Positions 1-6,163 of a stretch of 8,136 bases of DNA are shown piece by piece. The stretch covers positions 1 to 8,136 of the forward strand of contig JAICSL010000060.1 in the NCBI GenBank assembly GCA_025936955.1. The letters run 5' to 3'. Within the stretch, counting starts at the first letter, position 1, and each line of letters opens with the position of its first letter. Under the pieces are notes generated by a model that was not told the DNA's origin, searched no databases, and was given only the letters and a program-made list of their open reading frames with translations. Both the position numbers and the translations under genes were made by a program. The stretch is from Nitrososphaeraceae archaeon (GTDB lineage: Archaea > Thermoproteota > Nitrososphaeria > Nitrososphaerales > Nitrososphaeraceae).

Positions 1-1
1 T

Positions 2-1210
2 ATTACAAACGTCTCTTTTCCTCCTCAGTTACACAGGATTGCTACCACTACCAATACTAATACCAATACTAATACCAATACCAATAATGGCAATAATAAT
101 CTAAATAATACTTCAAGTCTTGTTGCTGGTAAGATTGAAGATATGAGCTTTAGTATTGGAAACAATAATAATTTTCCAATAACTAATGCAGTGATCTCAC
201 TTGCATCTGAATCTAACGATCTTAAGATTGTGGGAGATTCATTATGGAGTTTACAAACCTTAAGTCCTCATTCTAAACATACATTTTCTACCAAAGTATT
301 TGCTTCTACATCTCTGATAGGGAGTCCTGTTGCATTTGTAGCGACTATACAATATATATCAGGTGGACAATCAAAGACAGGTTCTTTTAATATAGGAGCG
401 CATGTTGTTGGAGATATAAAAATAAGTGTAAATGATCTCGCTATTAACTATGTAGTTGGAGCCCCTAATCTGGTCGGAAATATCTTAAATCAAGGAAATA
501 CAGTTGGATTGTTTACCACGGTGCAATTGATAAACCAGCCCTTCTCATCAGCAAACAATTCATCTGATAATAGTACATCCTCCTCCTCCTCTACGTCTGG
601 ACCCCATCGTGATCAATCAAATGGTGGAGGTGGAGAAAGAAACAGCGGTACAGGAAGACATACGGCCAGAACATCTTCCTCTGTTTCTTCACTTCCTTCT
701 CCTCAGTATCTTGGTGACCTTCAACCAGATTCTCCTCTGCCATTTAATATTCCGCTCAATATGGACAATAATACAGCCCCTGGAACCTACCCTGCTTCAC
801 TTAAAATTACATATAGCGATGATTTGAAAAATACTCATGAATTAATAGTAAATAATACTTTTACAGTTAAACCCCAACGTCAACAGCAATCTGGTGATCA
901 AGGTCAAAACTTCTTTGGTTTTGGAGGTGGCTCTCGTTCCAGAGGAACAGGTGCTAGCATCTTTGGAATTCCGCCTATTGTTGTTCTAGCAATTATTATT
1001 GCTATAGTTATAGCAGTAATAGTTATTGTTATCCGACGACGACGAAAATCAAGAGGCGCAGATTCTACTATTTCTCAGAACGGTGGCGGAGAATATGTCG
1101 ATGAAGATAATAACGACGAGGACGTAGAATCATTAATAGATGATTATCAATATTCAGCTAAAAAGAACAAGGAGCCGGGAAGTATAGGAGGAAAAGGACA
1201 TGGGTCTTGA
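2..1210 (+). CDS. Membrane-anchored extracellular protein with COG1361/NEW3-like beta domains, 5' partial
   Basis: The frame is open back to the window edge, so the real start lies upstream and the first ATG in view (143) is internal; 402 residues are visible. After a Thr-Asn repeat come two beta-sandwich-like segments of the COG1361/NEW3/CARDB type. Typical phrases are GNILNQGNTVGLFTTVQL (about 476-529), YLGDLQPDSPLPF (about 707-745) and APGTYPASLKITYSDDLKN (about 776-832). A Ser/Gly/Arg-rich low-complexity insert (about 542-706) splits the second domain. One strongly hydrophobic helix (about 968-1033) is followed by RRRRK and an acidic tail, which suggests an outside N-part, a C-terminal anchor and a cytoplasmic tail. 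Proteins of this class often sit beside MacB-like permeases in archaea, and here the stop overlaps the permease start by 11 nt. The likely role (inference) is the extracellular partner of that transporter. It could instead be an independent S-layer-associated protein. Confidence 0.82.
   Translation: MTNVSFPPQLHRIATTTNTNTNTNTNTNNGNNNLNNTSSLVAGKIEDMSFSIGNNNNFPITNAVISLASESNDLKIVGDSLWSLQTLSPHSKHTFSTKVFASTSLIGSPVAFVATIQYISGGQSKTGSFNIGAHVVGDIKISVNDLAINYVVGAPNLVGNILNQGNTVGLFTTVQLINQPFSSANNSSDNSTSSSSSTSGPHRDQSNGGGGERNSGTGRHTARTSSSVSSLPSPQYLGDLQPDSPLPFNIPLNMDNNTAPGTYPASLKITYSDDLKNTHELIVNNTFTVKPQRQQQSGDQGQNFFGFGGGSRSRGTGASIFGIPPIVVLAIIIAIVIAVIVIVIRRRRKSRGADSTISQNGGGEYVDEDNNDEDVESLIDDYQYSAKKNKEPGSIGGKGHGS
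50..85 (+). repeat. 12-bp tandem repeat, three copies, coding for (Thr-Asn)6
   Basis: Three consecutive 12-bp units (50-61, 62-73, 74-85) read ACCAATACTAAT, with one T-to-C change in the third. The unit length is a multiple of three, so the repeat is translated in frame as alternating Thr and Asn. It continues into an Asn-rich stretch and forms a probable extracellular linker. Copy-number change would alter linker length without a frameshift. Confidence 0.8.
1186..1191 (+). promoter_or_regulatory. Shine-Dalgarno site for the permease gene
   Basis: AGGAGG lies 8 nt before the ATG at 1200, inside the end of the upstream coding region. It is the clearest Shine-Dalgarno site in the window and fixes the permease start. 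It also fits an internal gene of an operon, whereas the other genes here look short-leadered and lack such a site. Confidence 0.75.
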
Positions 1211-2549
1211 AGAAAAGGCAGAGAAATCAGGGAGAAATGCACTTGTAAAAAGAAAGGTCATCTCTTCACTGTCTCATCGAACAAAGAAAAAGAAAAGAAG
1301 TAAAAATATCAAACAAATTTTTGTATTATCCTTTGATGCTCTTAGGGAGAGAAAAGCTAGATCTGCATTAACAATATTGATGGTAGTAGTAGGAGGTAGT
1401 TTAATGGTCGCGCTTAATGGTATGAGTGGTGGTCAGAACAATTTTATCAACAAGCAGCTAAACACCTTGGCACCCAACATTCTCTTTGTCAGTTCTGGTC
1501 AGAATAATTTCCGTGGTGGAGGATCTTCACCACCAACAATTGTTATAAATAGCGGGGTTGTAGACAGGATAAAGTCTCTTCCATTTGTTCAACAGGTTGT
1601 TCCCTCCTATCAAGGACAATTGCAACTCAATGCTCAAGGAAATATCTTGAACTCCCCAGTACTTGCTATGGATCCTCAAAAAATATATCTGATCAATCCT
1701 TCTTTGCAATTAGTCGATGGCTCCTCAATTAGACCAAACGATCCTTCTGCAATGCTTGTAGGGGATAGTATTGCCAATCCTCCAGGTAAGACAACTGCTT
1801 TTGTAACTGTCGGTCAGAATATAAGAGCAACTTTTTCATTTGTAGATCCTACTAGTGGAAAGGTAACGGAAGAATCTAAAAGTTTCATAATAAGTGGTAT
1901 CATACAGCCTTCCGGAAACAATCAGATCGATAGAGCTGTTATAATTAATGAAGCTACTGGTAATTCTCTGTTTCATAAATCTGGAAAATATGATCAAATG
2001 GTCGTAGCGGCACAATCTGGTGATTATGTTAATGCTGTACAGCAAGAAATTAATGGTCTATATGGTAATAATATTGGAGTAATTACACCTAAGGCTATAT
2101 TAGCTGCAAGACAACAGTTTCAAAGTGGAAACAGCTCCTTTGTTCTAAGTATTGCATTTATCGCGTTACTTGTGGGTGCAGTTGGAATTATAACTACGCT
2201 TTACACTTCTGTTAATGAAAGAACACGGGAGATTGGAACAATGAAGTCTATTGGCGCAAAGAAAAGGTTTATCCTTTCTCTATTCCTAACTGAGGCTTTA
2301 TTAATTGGTATTATTGGATCAACACTAGGATTACTTGCCGGTATTAACGGAGCGTACTTATTAAGTTCTGGTCTTGCACCACGACCGCCTGGAGGAGGAG
2401 GTGGGGCACAAGCCAGCATTACGCCTGTATTTCTTCCCCAAGACCTTTCTAGTGTATGGTTACTTTCAGTACTCCTGAGCTTGGCGGCTGGTTTATTTCC
2501 TGCATGGAAGGCCTCGCGACTATCTCCAATTGAGGCCCTTAGAAGATAA
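1200..2549 (+). CDS. MacB/FtsX-family ABC transporter permease
   Basis: The 449-residue protein has the layout of the MacB/LolCE/FtsX permeases. There is a basic cytoplasmic N-terminus, then TM1 (about 54-74), a large extracellular MacB_PCD-like domain (about 76-310), TM2 (about 313-337), TM3 (about 358-388) and TM4 (about 417-436). The cytoplasmic loop after TM2 carries the family signature NERTREIGTMKSIGAKKR (about 339-356), which contacts the ATPase. The C-terminus ends WKASRLSPIEALR, also typical. No Walker motifs are present, so the ATPase is a separate subunit, probably encoded outside the window. Known members couple cytoplasmic ATP hydrolysis to movement of the outer domain and export or strip substrates; the substrate here is unknown. 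A Pro-Gly-rich loop (RPPGGGGG, about 395-402) separates TM3 and TM4. The ATG is supported by AGGAGG and by the 11-nt overlap with the surface-protein gene. Confidence 0.93.
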   Translation: MGLEEKAEKSGRNALVKRKVISSLSHRTKKKKRSKNIKQIFVLSFDALRERKARSALTILMVVVGGSLMVALNGMSGGQNNFINKQLNTLAPNILFVSSGQNNFRGGGSSPPTIVINSGVVDRIKSLPFVQQVVPSYQGQLQLNAQGNILNSPVLAMDPQKIYLINPSLQLVDGSSIRPNDPSAMLVGDSIANPPGKTTAFVTVGQNIRATFSFVDPTSGKVTEESKSFIISGIIQPSGNNQIDRAVIINEATGNSLFHKSGKYDQMVVAAQSGDYVNAVQQEINGLYGNNIGVITPKAILAARQQFQSGNSSFVLSIAFIALLVGAVGIITTLYTSVNERTREIGTMKSIGAKKRFILSLFLTEALLIGIIGSTLGLLAGINGAYLLSSGLAPRPPGGGGGAQASITPVFLPQDLSSVWLLSVLLSLAAGLFPAWKASRLSPIEALRR

Positions 2550-2552
2550 CCA

Positions 2553-2579
2553 TTTTCTTTTCTTTTTTTCTTTTCTTTT
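2553..2579 (+). terminator. T-rich archaeal-type terminator after the permease gene
   Basis: Four bases after the stop begins a run of T blocks interrupted only by single C residues, including one block of seven T. Archaeal RNA polymerase terminates at oligo-T on the non-template strand without needing a hairpin, and none is seen here. It would end the two-gene plus-strand transcript. Confidence 0.6.
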
Positions 2580-2760
2580 ACATTACCCATTATCTTTAGC
2601 AATAATTAGATTTTATCATGACAAAACCCATTTAATGAAGTACGTTTATTTACGATTTTAATTTTTCAATAGTATCAATGACAATATTTATGTCAATAGT
2701 TAAATGGATACATTTCTAATTTTGTAATGATTTTAATTGATGTTTGCTTCTATAAAGTTC

Positions 2761-2815
2761 GTACAATTTATCCCAAAGCCCAACTTTATTCCCTCATATC
2801 AACTGTAATCCAGTA
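2761..2815 (+). repeat. Left arm of a 55-bp inverted repeat flanking the regulator gene
   Basis: This 55-bp block matches the reverse complement of 4215-4269 at 51 of 55 positions with no gaps; all four differences are transitions. It begins with GTACAATTTATCCCAAA. Similarity ends sharply at the inner edge and at the outer GTAC. The two arms point inwards and bound a 1509-bp unit that contains the double Lrp-like regulator. Arms this long and this similar are not expected by chance in 8 kb. Confidence 0.9.
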
Positions 2816-3004
2816 CTTGTAATCAGGTGTTTTTCTTCTTTTGATATGATCTAGAAGACTATCTGGAACTTTCCATTCAAACTAAGTCATTTGTCAGGGT
2901 TTGTTATAATCTATTCTTTTTCAATATTGCAATCTCTTAGATAAAGTTATTATTAATCAGATGTCTTTTGCCTATAAACAATACTTTTTTGTGGACTTGT
3001 GTCA

Positions 3005-3955
3005 CTATGTAGGAATAGAAGATATCTCATTTAAAGTTAAATGTTTACTTGACGGTAAAGAAGATAATAGCCTTTGATTGATTTCTTTTATTGCCCACTC
3101 CTTATGATACGTTATCTTGGTAAGTATAGATAATTCTGAATCTTCTACTCCTTCCAAGGATTGAATTTTATTTAGAATCGAATCTACAGTAAATATATCC
3201 TGGCCAAAAAGTACGAATGCAATAACATGATCTGGGTTAACTATAGGAGGTTGAAAACGAATATTTTCTTGAAACTCATTATATATCTGTTGCTGGACTT
3301 TATGATAAAAAGATTTTTTTACATGTATTACTATAACAAATTGGATGTAACCTAGTGTAGAATCTGGGTTACATAGAACTGAAAATTTTAATACATTATT
3401 TTGTTTCATTATATTTAGTCGTCTAGTAATTGTTTTAGCCGAAAAACGAAGTTCATTAACAATTTCAGATATCTGCATCCTAGGATTTAATAGCAGGCAT
3501 CTGATTATTCTCATGTCTGTGTTGCTAAGATCACCATGTGTGCAGAATGGTTTGGCAAGAGTAAACCTTACAAGCGCAGGTCTGAATGAATCGACAAACG
3601 AGTTGATCTTCTCGTCAGATGTTTCTTTAATTGCTACACCAAATACAGAAATTCCACCTAGATGTTGGGCGTTATAAATCAGATCATAATAATTAAGGTG
3701 GTTTAGCATATCTTTGTTTGCTTTATGATTTCGTATTACCAAGCTACAGACTGTCCTATAACCAAAACATGCAGGATTTACCATCACCAAGAACTTTTCT
3801 ATCACTCCATTAGAGATCATTTTATCGATTCTTGCTTTCGCACTTTTTGTGGTTAAACCAACTACTGATCCTATGTATCTATACGACATTCTGCAATCCT
3901 TGGACAGTATATAGATAATTCTTAGATCAATTTTATCGAGTGCAGATTTTTGCAT
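3005..3955 (-). CDS. Tandem Lrp/AsnC-like transcriptional regulator
   Basis: The 316-residue protein is an internal duplication of an Lrp/AsnC-like unit, an N-terminal winged helix followed by a RAM-like alpha/beta half. The first HTH covers about 6-58 (LDKIDLRIIYILSKDCRMSY, then a recognition helix around TTKSAKARIDKM). The second covers about 143-195 (LSNTDMRIIRCLLLNPRMQI, then SAKTITRRLNIM). Each is followed by a phrase like NPxxxxGY, as in Lrp proteins, and by a beta-rich region. Ordinary Lrp proteins are about 150 residues, so this chain carries two units in one polypeptide. Such proteins are common in Nitrososphaeria, and their ligands are mostly unknown. The ATG at 3955 has no Shine-Dalgarno site but has a TATA-like box about 42 nt upstream. 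The gene is alone on its strand and lies inside the 55-bp inverted repeat. Its targets cannot be read from the sequence; autoregulation is plausible. Confidence 0.85.
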   Translation of the reverse strand: MQKSALDKIDLRIIYILSKDCRMSYRYIGSVVGLTTKSAKARIDKMISNGVIEKFLVMVNPACFGYRTVCSLVIRNHKANKDMLNHLNYYDLIYNAQHLGGISVFGVAIKETSDEKINSFVDSFRPALVRFTLAKPFCTHGDLSNTDMRIIRCLLLNPRMQISEIVNELRFSAKTITRRLNIMKQNNVLKFSVLCNPDSTLGYIQFVIVIHVKKSFYHKVQQQIYNEFQENIRFQPPIVNPDHVIAFVLFGQDIFTVDSILNKIQSLEGVEDSELSILTKITYHKEWAIKEINQRLLSSLPSSKHLTLNEISSIPT

Positions 3956-4143
3956 ATCTTTGCTGCTCGTTTGTATAAGTTATAACAAGCAATTATAAAA
4001 AGTCTTGTGGTCGTAGCCAAAAATAGGGAAGCTTTCTCTTTTGCATAATCCAATCCACAATACTTTGGAGTAACTGAGCTTGATCTACGTTGAAATGAAA
4101 AAACTACTGGAGTAAATTTGTCCTTAACGGCCAGAGAAATCAT
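3922..4143 (-). CDS. Doubtful 73-codon ORF upstream of and overlapping the regulator
   Basis: This frame overlaps the regulator start by 34 nt in another phase. It stays open upstream of its ATG as far as a TAG inside the right repeat arm (about 98 codons in all). The product is basic, with hydrophobic stretches (for example RLFIIACYNLYKR), and resembles no family I can name. Its position inside the inverted-repeat unit and its basic, aromatic-rich composition would fit a decayed C-terminal piece of a transposase, but no catalytic residues or diagnostic motif are visible. The probable promoter of the regulator lies within it. It may simply be a chance open frame. Confidence 0.2.
   Translation of the reverse strand: MISLAVKDKFTPVVFSFQRRSSSVTPKYCGLDYAKEKASLFLATTTRLFIIACYNLYKRAAKICKNLHSIKLI
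3994..4001 (-). promoter_or_regulatory. TATA-like box of the tandem Lrp-like regulator
   Basis: On the minus strand this reads TTTTTATA, centred about 42 nt before the ATG at 3955. Archaeal initiation about 25 nt downstream would give a leader of roughly 16 nt. The same spacing of about 40 nt is seen for the Cys/His-protein gene and the Pro/Thr-rich protein gene, which supports the call. Confidence 0.5.
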
Positions 4144-4214
4144 GTAGATAAATATATCAAAATAGCGATCATTATTGTTTATGTAAGAATCGCGGCAGTG
4201 AGATTCATAAGAAT

Positions 4215-4269
4215 TACCGGACTACAGTTGATATGAGGGAATAAAGTTGAGTTTTGGGATAAATTGTAC
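4215..4269 (-). repeat. Right arm of the 55-bp inverted repeat
   Basis: This is the reverse-complement partner of 2761-2815 (51 of 55 identical). Its outer end on the plus strand reads GGGATAAATTGTAC. Because GTAC is its own reverse complement, it could be the tip of the repeat or a 4-bp target duplication on both sides. Sequence beyond the outer ends differs between the two sides. Confidence 0.9.
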
Positions 4270-4413
4270 AAGCAAAACGAAATGTTACATTCAGTCTACT
4301 TAGTTCCGAGTAACAAGATTACAACCTTTAGAAGTATCTGATTAGATTTACTGCGACTACCAAGAATTAGCATTATCTCTTCTTGATGGGTTGTTGATAT
4401 AATATTATGAAGT

Positions 4414-4419
4414 AAAAAA
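4414..4419 (-). terminator. Possible oligo-T terminator of the Cys/His-protein gene
   Basis: Six consecutive T on the minus strand lie about 26 nt after the stop codon at 4445. No stable hairpin precedes it. The call rests only on the archaeal preference for oligo-T termination. Confidence 0.3.
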
Positions 4420-4444
4420 TATGATCACATTTGTTCATTTTCTT

Positions 4445-4867
4445 CTATCTGTCTTCTGCTTTAATGTTACTTCCATCACCTAATTTTACTTTCTTTTGTA
4501 ATGCTTTATCTTTCAACTGCTCAGCCATTGTTATAGCCTTTGGTTGTTGTTGCAGCCTTTGTCTTTCGTCTTCATTTTCTTTTAGTTCTCTTTTCCTTAC
4601 CGAATTTTCGGCCGTTTGTCCTTCAAAATTCTGAGGCTGTTCTTGTTTTACTGACTGTCCCACCAATTCAATCTTGACATTGTCTATAGTTATCTTATAA
4701 TCTTGATTGCAGTGATTTGCCCAATATTTTGGCATGTTAATGTCATTGAAATCAGCTTTCCATTCTAATTGTGCTCCGCATTTATTACATTGAGAATCAG
4801 TTAATGCATAATGAAGTGATGAACTTATACTTTCATCTTCTATTCTTGGCATTTTATTAATATTCAT
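4445..4867 (-). CDS. Hypothetical small protein with Cys-Cys...His-Cys cluster and charged C-terminal helix
   Basis: I do not recognise a named family. The 140-residue protein has CNKC at 27-30 and HC at 52-53, separated by 21 residues that include LEWKADF and MPKYWAN. This could be a compact zinc site (C-x2-C-x21-HC), although a normal zinc ribbon has a second C-x2-C. A short beta-like segment follows (YKITIDNVKIEL, 57-68). The last half (about 85-128) is rich in Lys, Glu, Arg and Gln (KRELKENEDERQRLQQQ) and likely helical or coiled-coil. There is no signal peptide or membrane segment, so it is presumably cytoplasmic. The ATG at 4867 is chosen for its spacing from a TATA-like sequence; a second ATG at 4852 (codon 6) is possible. 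No Shine-Dalgarno site is seen. It is a single gene, perhaps nucleic-acid binding, but this is inference only. Confidence 0.7.
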   Translation of the reverse strand: MNINKMPRIEDESISSSLHYALTDSQCNKCGAQLEWKADFNDINMPKYWANHCNQDYKITIDNVKIELVGQSVKQEQPQNFEGQTAENSVRKRELKENEDERQRLQQQPKAITMAEQLKDKALQKKVKLGDGSNIKAEDR

Positions 4868-4887
4868 TGCACATTATTATTTATGTA

Positions 4888-4901
4888 TAGATCATGATCT
4901 A
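4888..4901. promoter_or_regulatory. Perfect 14-bp palindrome in the promoter of the Cys/His-protein gene
   Basis: TAGATCATGATCTA is its own reverse complement. It lies 21-34 nt before the ATG at 4867, between a TATA-like sequence (AATAAATT, 4907-4914, read on the other strand) and the predicted start of transcription near 4885. That is where many archaeal repressors bind. One such palindrome could occur by chance in an AT-rich window of this size. Confidence 0.35.
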
Positions 4902-5091
4902 AAGAAAATAAATTGTTTAATTATAATTGTATTTTTATATTATTTGTTTAATGAATAGGGTAACATAACTTTACATCCCTTCTTGAAAAGTTTGATAAAC
5001 CAGAATTTGAGCAGAAAATTGCTTGTTATCAACGTATATAATTAGATATATGATATGATTTAAAGAACCGTGTATGTAATATTTGAATAAC

Positions 5092-5114
5092 CTATCTATC
5101 TATCTGTCTGTCTG
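5092..5114 (+). repeat. Tetranucleotide microsatellite (CTAT)3(CTGT)2CTG
   Basis: Three CTAT units are followed by two CTGT units and a partial one, so a 4-bp period runs over 23 bp. It lies outside any gene, about 90 nt downstream of the hydrolase stop, just past the putative terminator. No function is evident. Confidence 0.7.
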
Positions 5115-5116
5115 CC

Positions 5117-5154
5117 AAAAGAAAAAAATAGATGTTATTGTATTTTTATACAAT
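5117..5154 (-). terminator. Hairpin plus T-rich tract after the hydrolase gene
   Basis: Reading the minus strand after the stop at 5205, a perfect 7-bp AT-rich stem (ATTGTAT and ATACAAT, 5137-5154, 4-nt loop) is followed by a run of seven T, a C and four T (5117-5128). The stem is weak, but the T tract alone would suit archaeal termination. Confidence 0.5.
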
Positions 5155-5204
5155 CCTGATTTATACCATTAAGTAAAGCAAATCAAAAGATACTATTGCA
5201 TATA

Positions 5205-6005
5205 TTATTTATTCAATAATATGGGCTTTGCTAATCCATATTCTTTATCGCTCAATAGGTTTGAATGACAATCTTGAGTGTGTCCAAGATTATGAAAATA
5301 CCCTTGTGATTCTAAACTAGATATAGGTACCAGTCCGTCATTAGGTTTTGGAATCTGGGAGTATCCTGCTTCTTCCATAGGTAGCCAGTTAACTTGTGGG
5401 CAATTTAATAACATCAAAGGGCTCCAATCGCCACCAATAGTATAGTATTTAGTATTGGGATTCATTGGCGCTTTAGTATCATTAGCTCCAGGTTTTAAGT
5501 CGTCTACAGCTGGTTTACATATATCGCTTGTCTGTGCCAATGGAGAACCTGCATTAGGAGTTCCAATCATTATCAAATTGGCTACATCCTTTATACTACT
5601 GTTAGCCAAGTATACTCTAGCATCTAGCCCTCCTTTGCTGTGGCCTATTATATTTACTTGTTTAGATCCTGTTGTCTGTTGTACTTGTTTAATTTGTTGC
5701 TCTAATTCTTTAGCATGGTCTACAGCTGACCCACATTTATCATCAGATTTGTAGAAGGTGATTGGATAGTATTGAATACCATCTTTCTTAAGCAAGTCTT
5801 CCCATACTTTCCAAGTTGATGCATCTGCTAAATATCCATGTATTAATAATACAGGAAGTGGTTTTGTATTGGCGTTACCTGTTTGAGATTGAGGCTGTCC
5901 ATATGCTAGTGAAGGAAATGATATTTCTTTTATACCTGTTATTGTTATTGTTGTAATCATCGTTATAGCTATGGCAAATACTACAATAGCTTTTTTATTG
6001 TTCAT
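5205..6005 (-). CDS. Secreted alpha/beta hydrolase, lipase/esterase-like
   Basis: This is a serine hydrolase of the alpha/beta fold, resembling bacterial secreted triacylglycerol lipases (LipA/EstA or PGAP1-like). Numbered from the ATG, a signal peptide (MNNKKAIVVF, hydrophobic to about 25) ends near LAYGQ (34-38), so the enzyme acts outside the cell. The oxyanion-side motif is LLIHGYLADASTW (53-65). The nucleophile elbow is GHSKGG with Ser123, the probable acid is Asp223 in PNDGLVP, and the probable catalytic His lies in GHTQDCHSNLL (242 or 247). Four Cys in the mature part may form disulfides. A short-acyl or triglyceride ester is the likely substrate, but specificity cannot be read. An upstream in-frame TTG at 6017 would add four residues. 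The ATG at 6005 is preferred for a compact basic signal-peptide start. There is no Shine-Dalgarno site. A single gene with its own promoter. Confidence 0.88.
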   Translation of the reverse strand: MNNKKAIVVFAIAITMITTITITGIKEISFPSLAYGQPQSQTGNANTKPLPVLLIHGYLADASTWKVWEDLLKKDGIQYYPITFYKSDDKCGSAVDHAKELEQQIKQVQQTTGSKQVNIIGHSKGGLDARVYLANSSIKDVANLIMIGTPNAGSPLAQTSDICKPAVDDLKPGANDTKAPMNPNTKYYTIGGDWSPLMLLNCPQVNWLPMEEAGYSQIPKPNDGLVPISSLESQGYFHNLGHTQDCHSNLLSDKEYGLAKPILLNK

Positions 6006-6081
6006 GTTAAAATCCAATAGGGCAATAAGAGTTAAATCTCTTAAAGTCCTTAATTCTCAATTGCTATTTCGAGGCTGAGAT

Positions 6082-6089
6082 ATATTATA
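6082..6089 (-). promoter_or_regulatory. TATA-like box of the hydrolase gene
   Basis: The minus strand reads TATAATAT about 80 nt before the ATG at 6005. Transcription would start near 6060 and leave a leader of about 55 nt, longer than for the other genes here. Other AT-rich sequences closer to the start cannot be excluded. Confidence 0.35.
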
Positions 6090-6163
6090 CTTCATATTTG
6101 TCGAATATAATCAAGAAGCCTGTTTAAAAGAATAAGTTGATATCATGCTAGTAATAGGAAATT

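Larger units (their letters stand above)
2550..3004. other. Intergenic region between the permease and regulator genes
   Basis: This AT-rich spacer of about 455 bp separates the converging permease and regulator genes. It holds the T-rich terminator next to the permease and the left arm of the 55-bp inverted repeat (2761-2815). No open frame longer than about 15 codons with a credible start was seen, apart from a 38-codon frame that runs antisense into the regulator. No RNA gene was recognised. Confidence 0.6.
3956..4444. other. Intergenic region between the regulator and the Cys/His-protein gene
   Basis: This 489-bp stretch holds the regulator TATA-like box, a doubtful 73-codon frame and the right arm of the inverted repeat (4215-4269). 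A minus-strand T6 (4414-4419) about 26 nt after the stop of the neighbouring Cys/His-protein gene is a possible terminator. Between 4270 and 4410 I see no gene or structured element. Confidence 0.5.
4868..5204. other. Intergenic region between the Cys/His-protein and hydrolase genes
   Basis: This spacer of about 337 bp is very AT-rich. It holds the putative promoter and palindrome of the Cys/His-protein gene, a tetranucleotide tract (5092-5114) and a hairpin plus T-rich tract after the hydrolase gene (5117-5154). No open frame with a credible start was seen. Confidence 0.5.

Noticed and set aside
50..85. CRISPR-like repeat array at the left edge
   Set aside because: The units are 12 bp, contiguous and in frame within a coding region, with no spacers.
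609..827. Second plus-strand frame inside the surface-protein gene
   Set aside because: It lies in a different phase within a clear coding region, in the low-complexity part, with no ribosome site.
2201..2602. Antisense open frame of 133 codons opposite the permease C-terminus
   Set aside because: It overlaps a strongly conserved FtsX-type coding region entirely on the other strand and has no recognisable domain; it is a shadow of the permease.
2961..3077. Plus-strand frame of 38 codons starting near 2961 and running antisense into the regulator 3' end
   Set aside because: Mostly complementary to the regulator, with no ribosome site or recognisable product.
3005..3955. Siroheme decarboxylase (NirDL-like) identity for the tandem Lrp-like protein, since those enzymes share the doubled AsnC fold
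   Set aside because: The N-terminal phrases typical of that family are not seen, and both helix-turn-helix units look like DNA-binding versions; no haem-pathway genes are nearby.
4431..4634. Plus-strand hydrophobic Ser/Cys/Phe-rich frame opposite the Cys/His protein
   Set aside because: It is the complement of a charged Lys/Glu/Gln-rich coding region, which gives an artificial hydrophobic translation.
5455..5754. Plus-strand frame of 99 codons opposite the hydrolase
   Set aside because: It is antisense to the catalytic core of a well-supported gene and has no family features.
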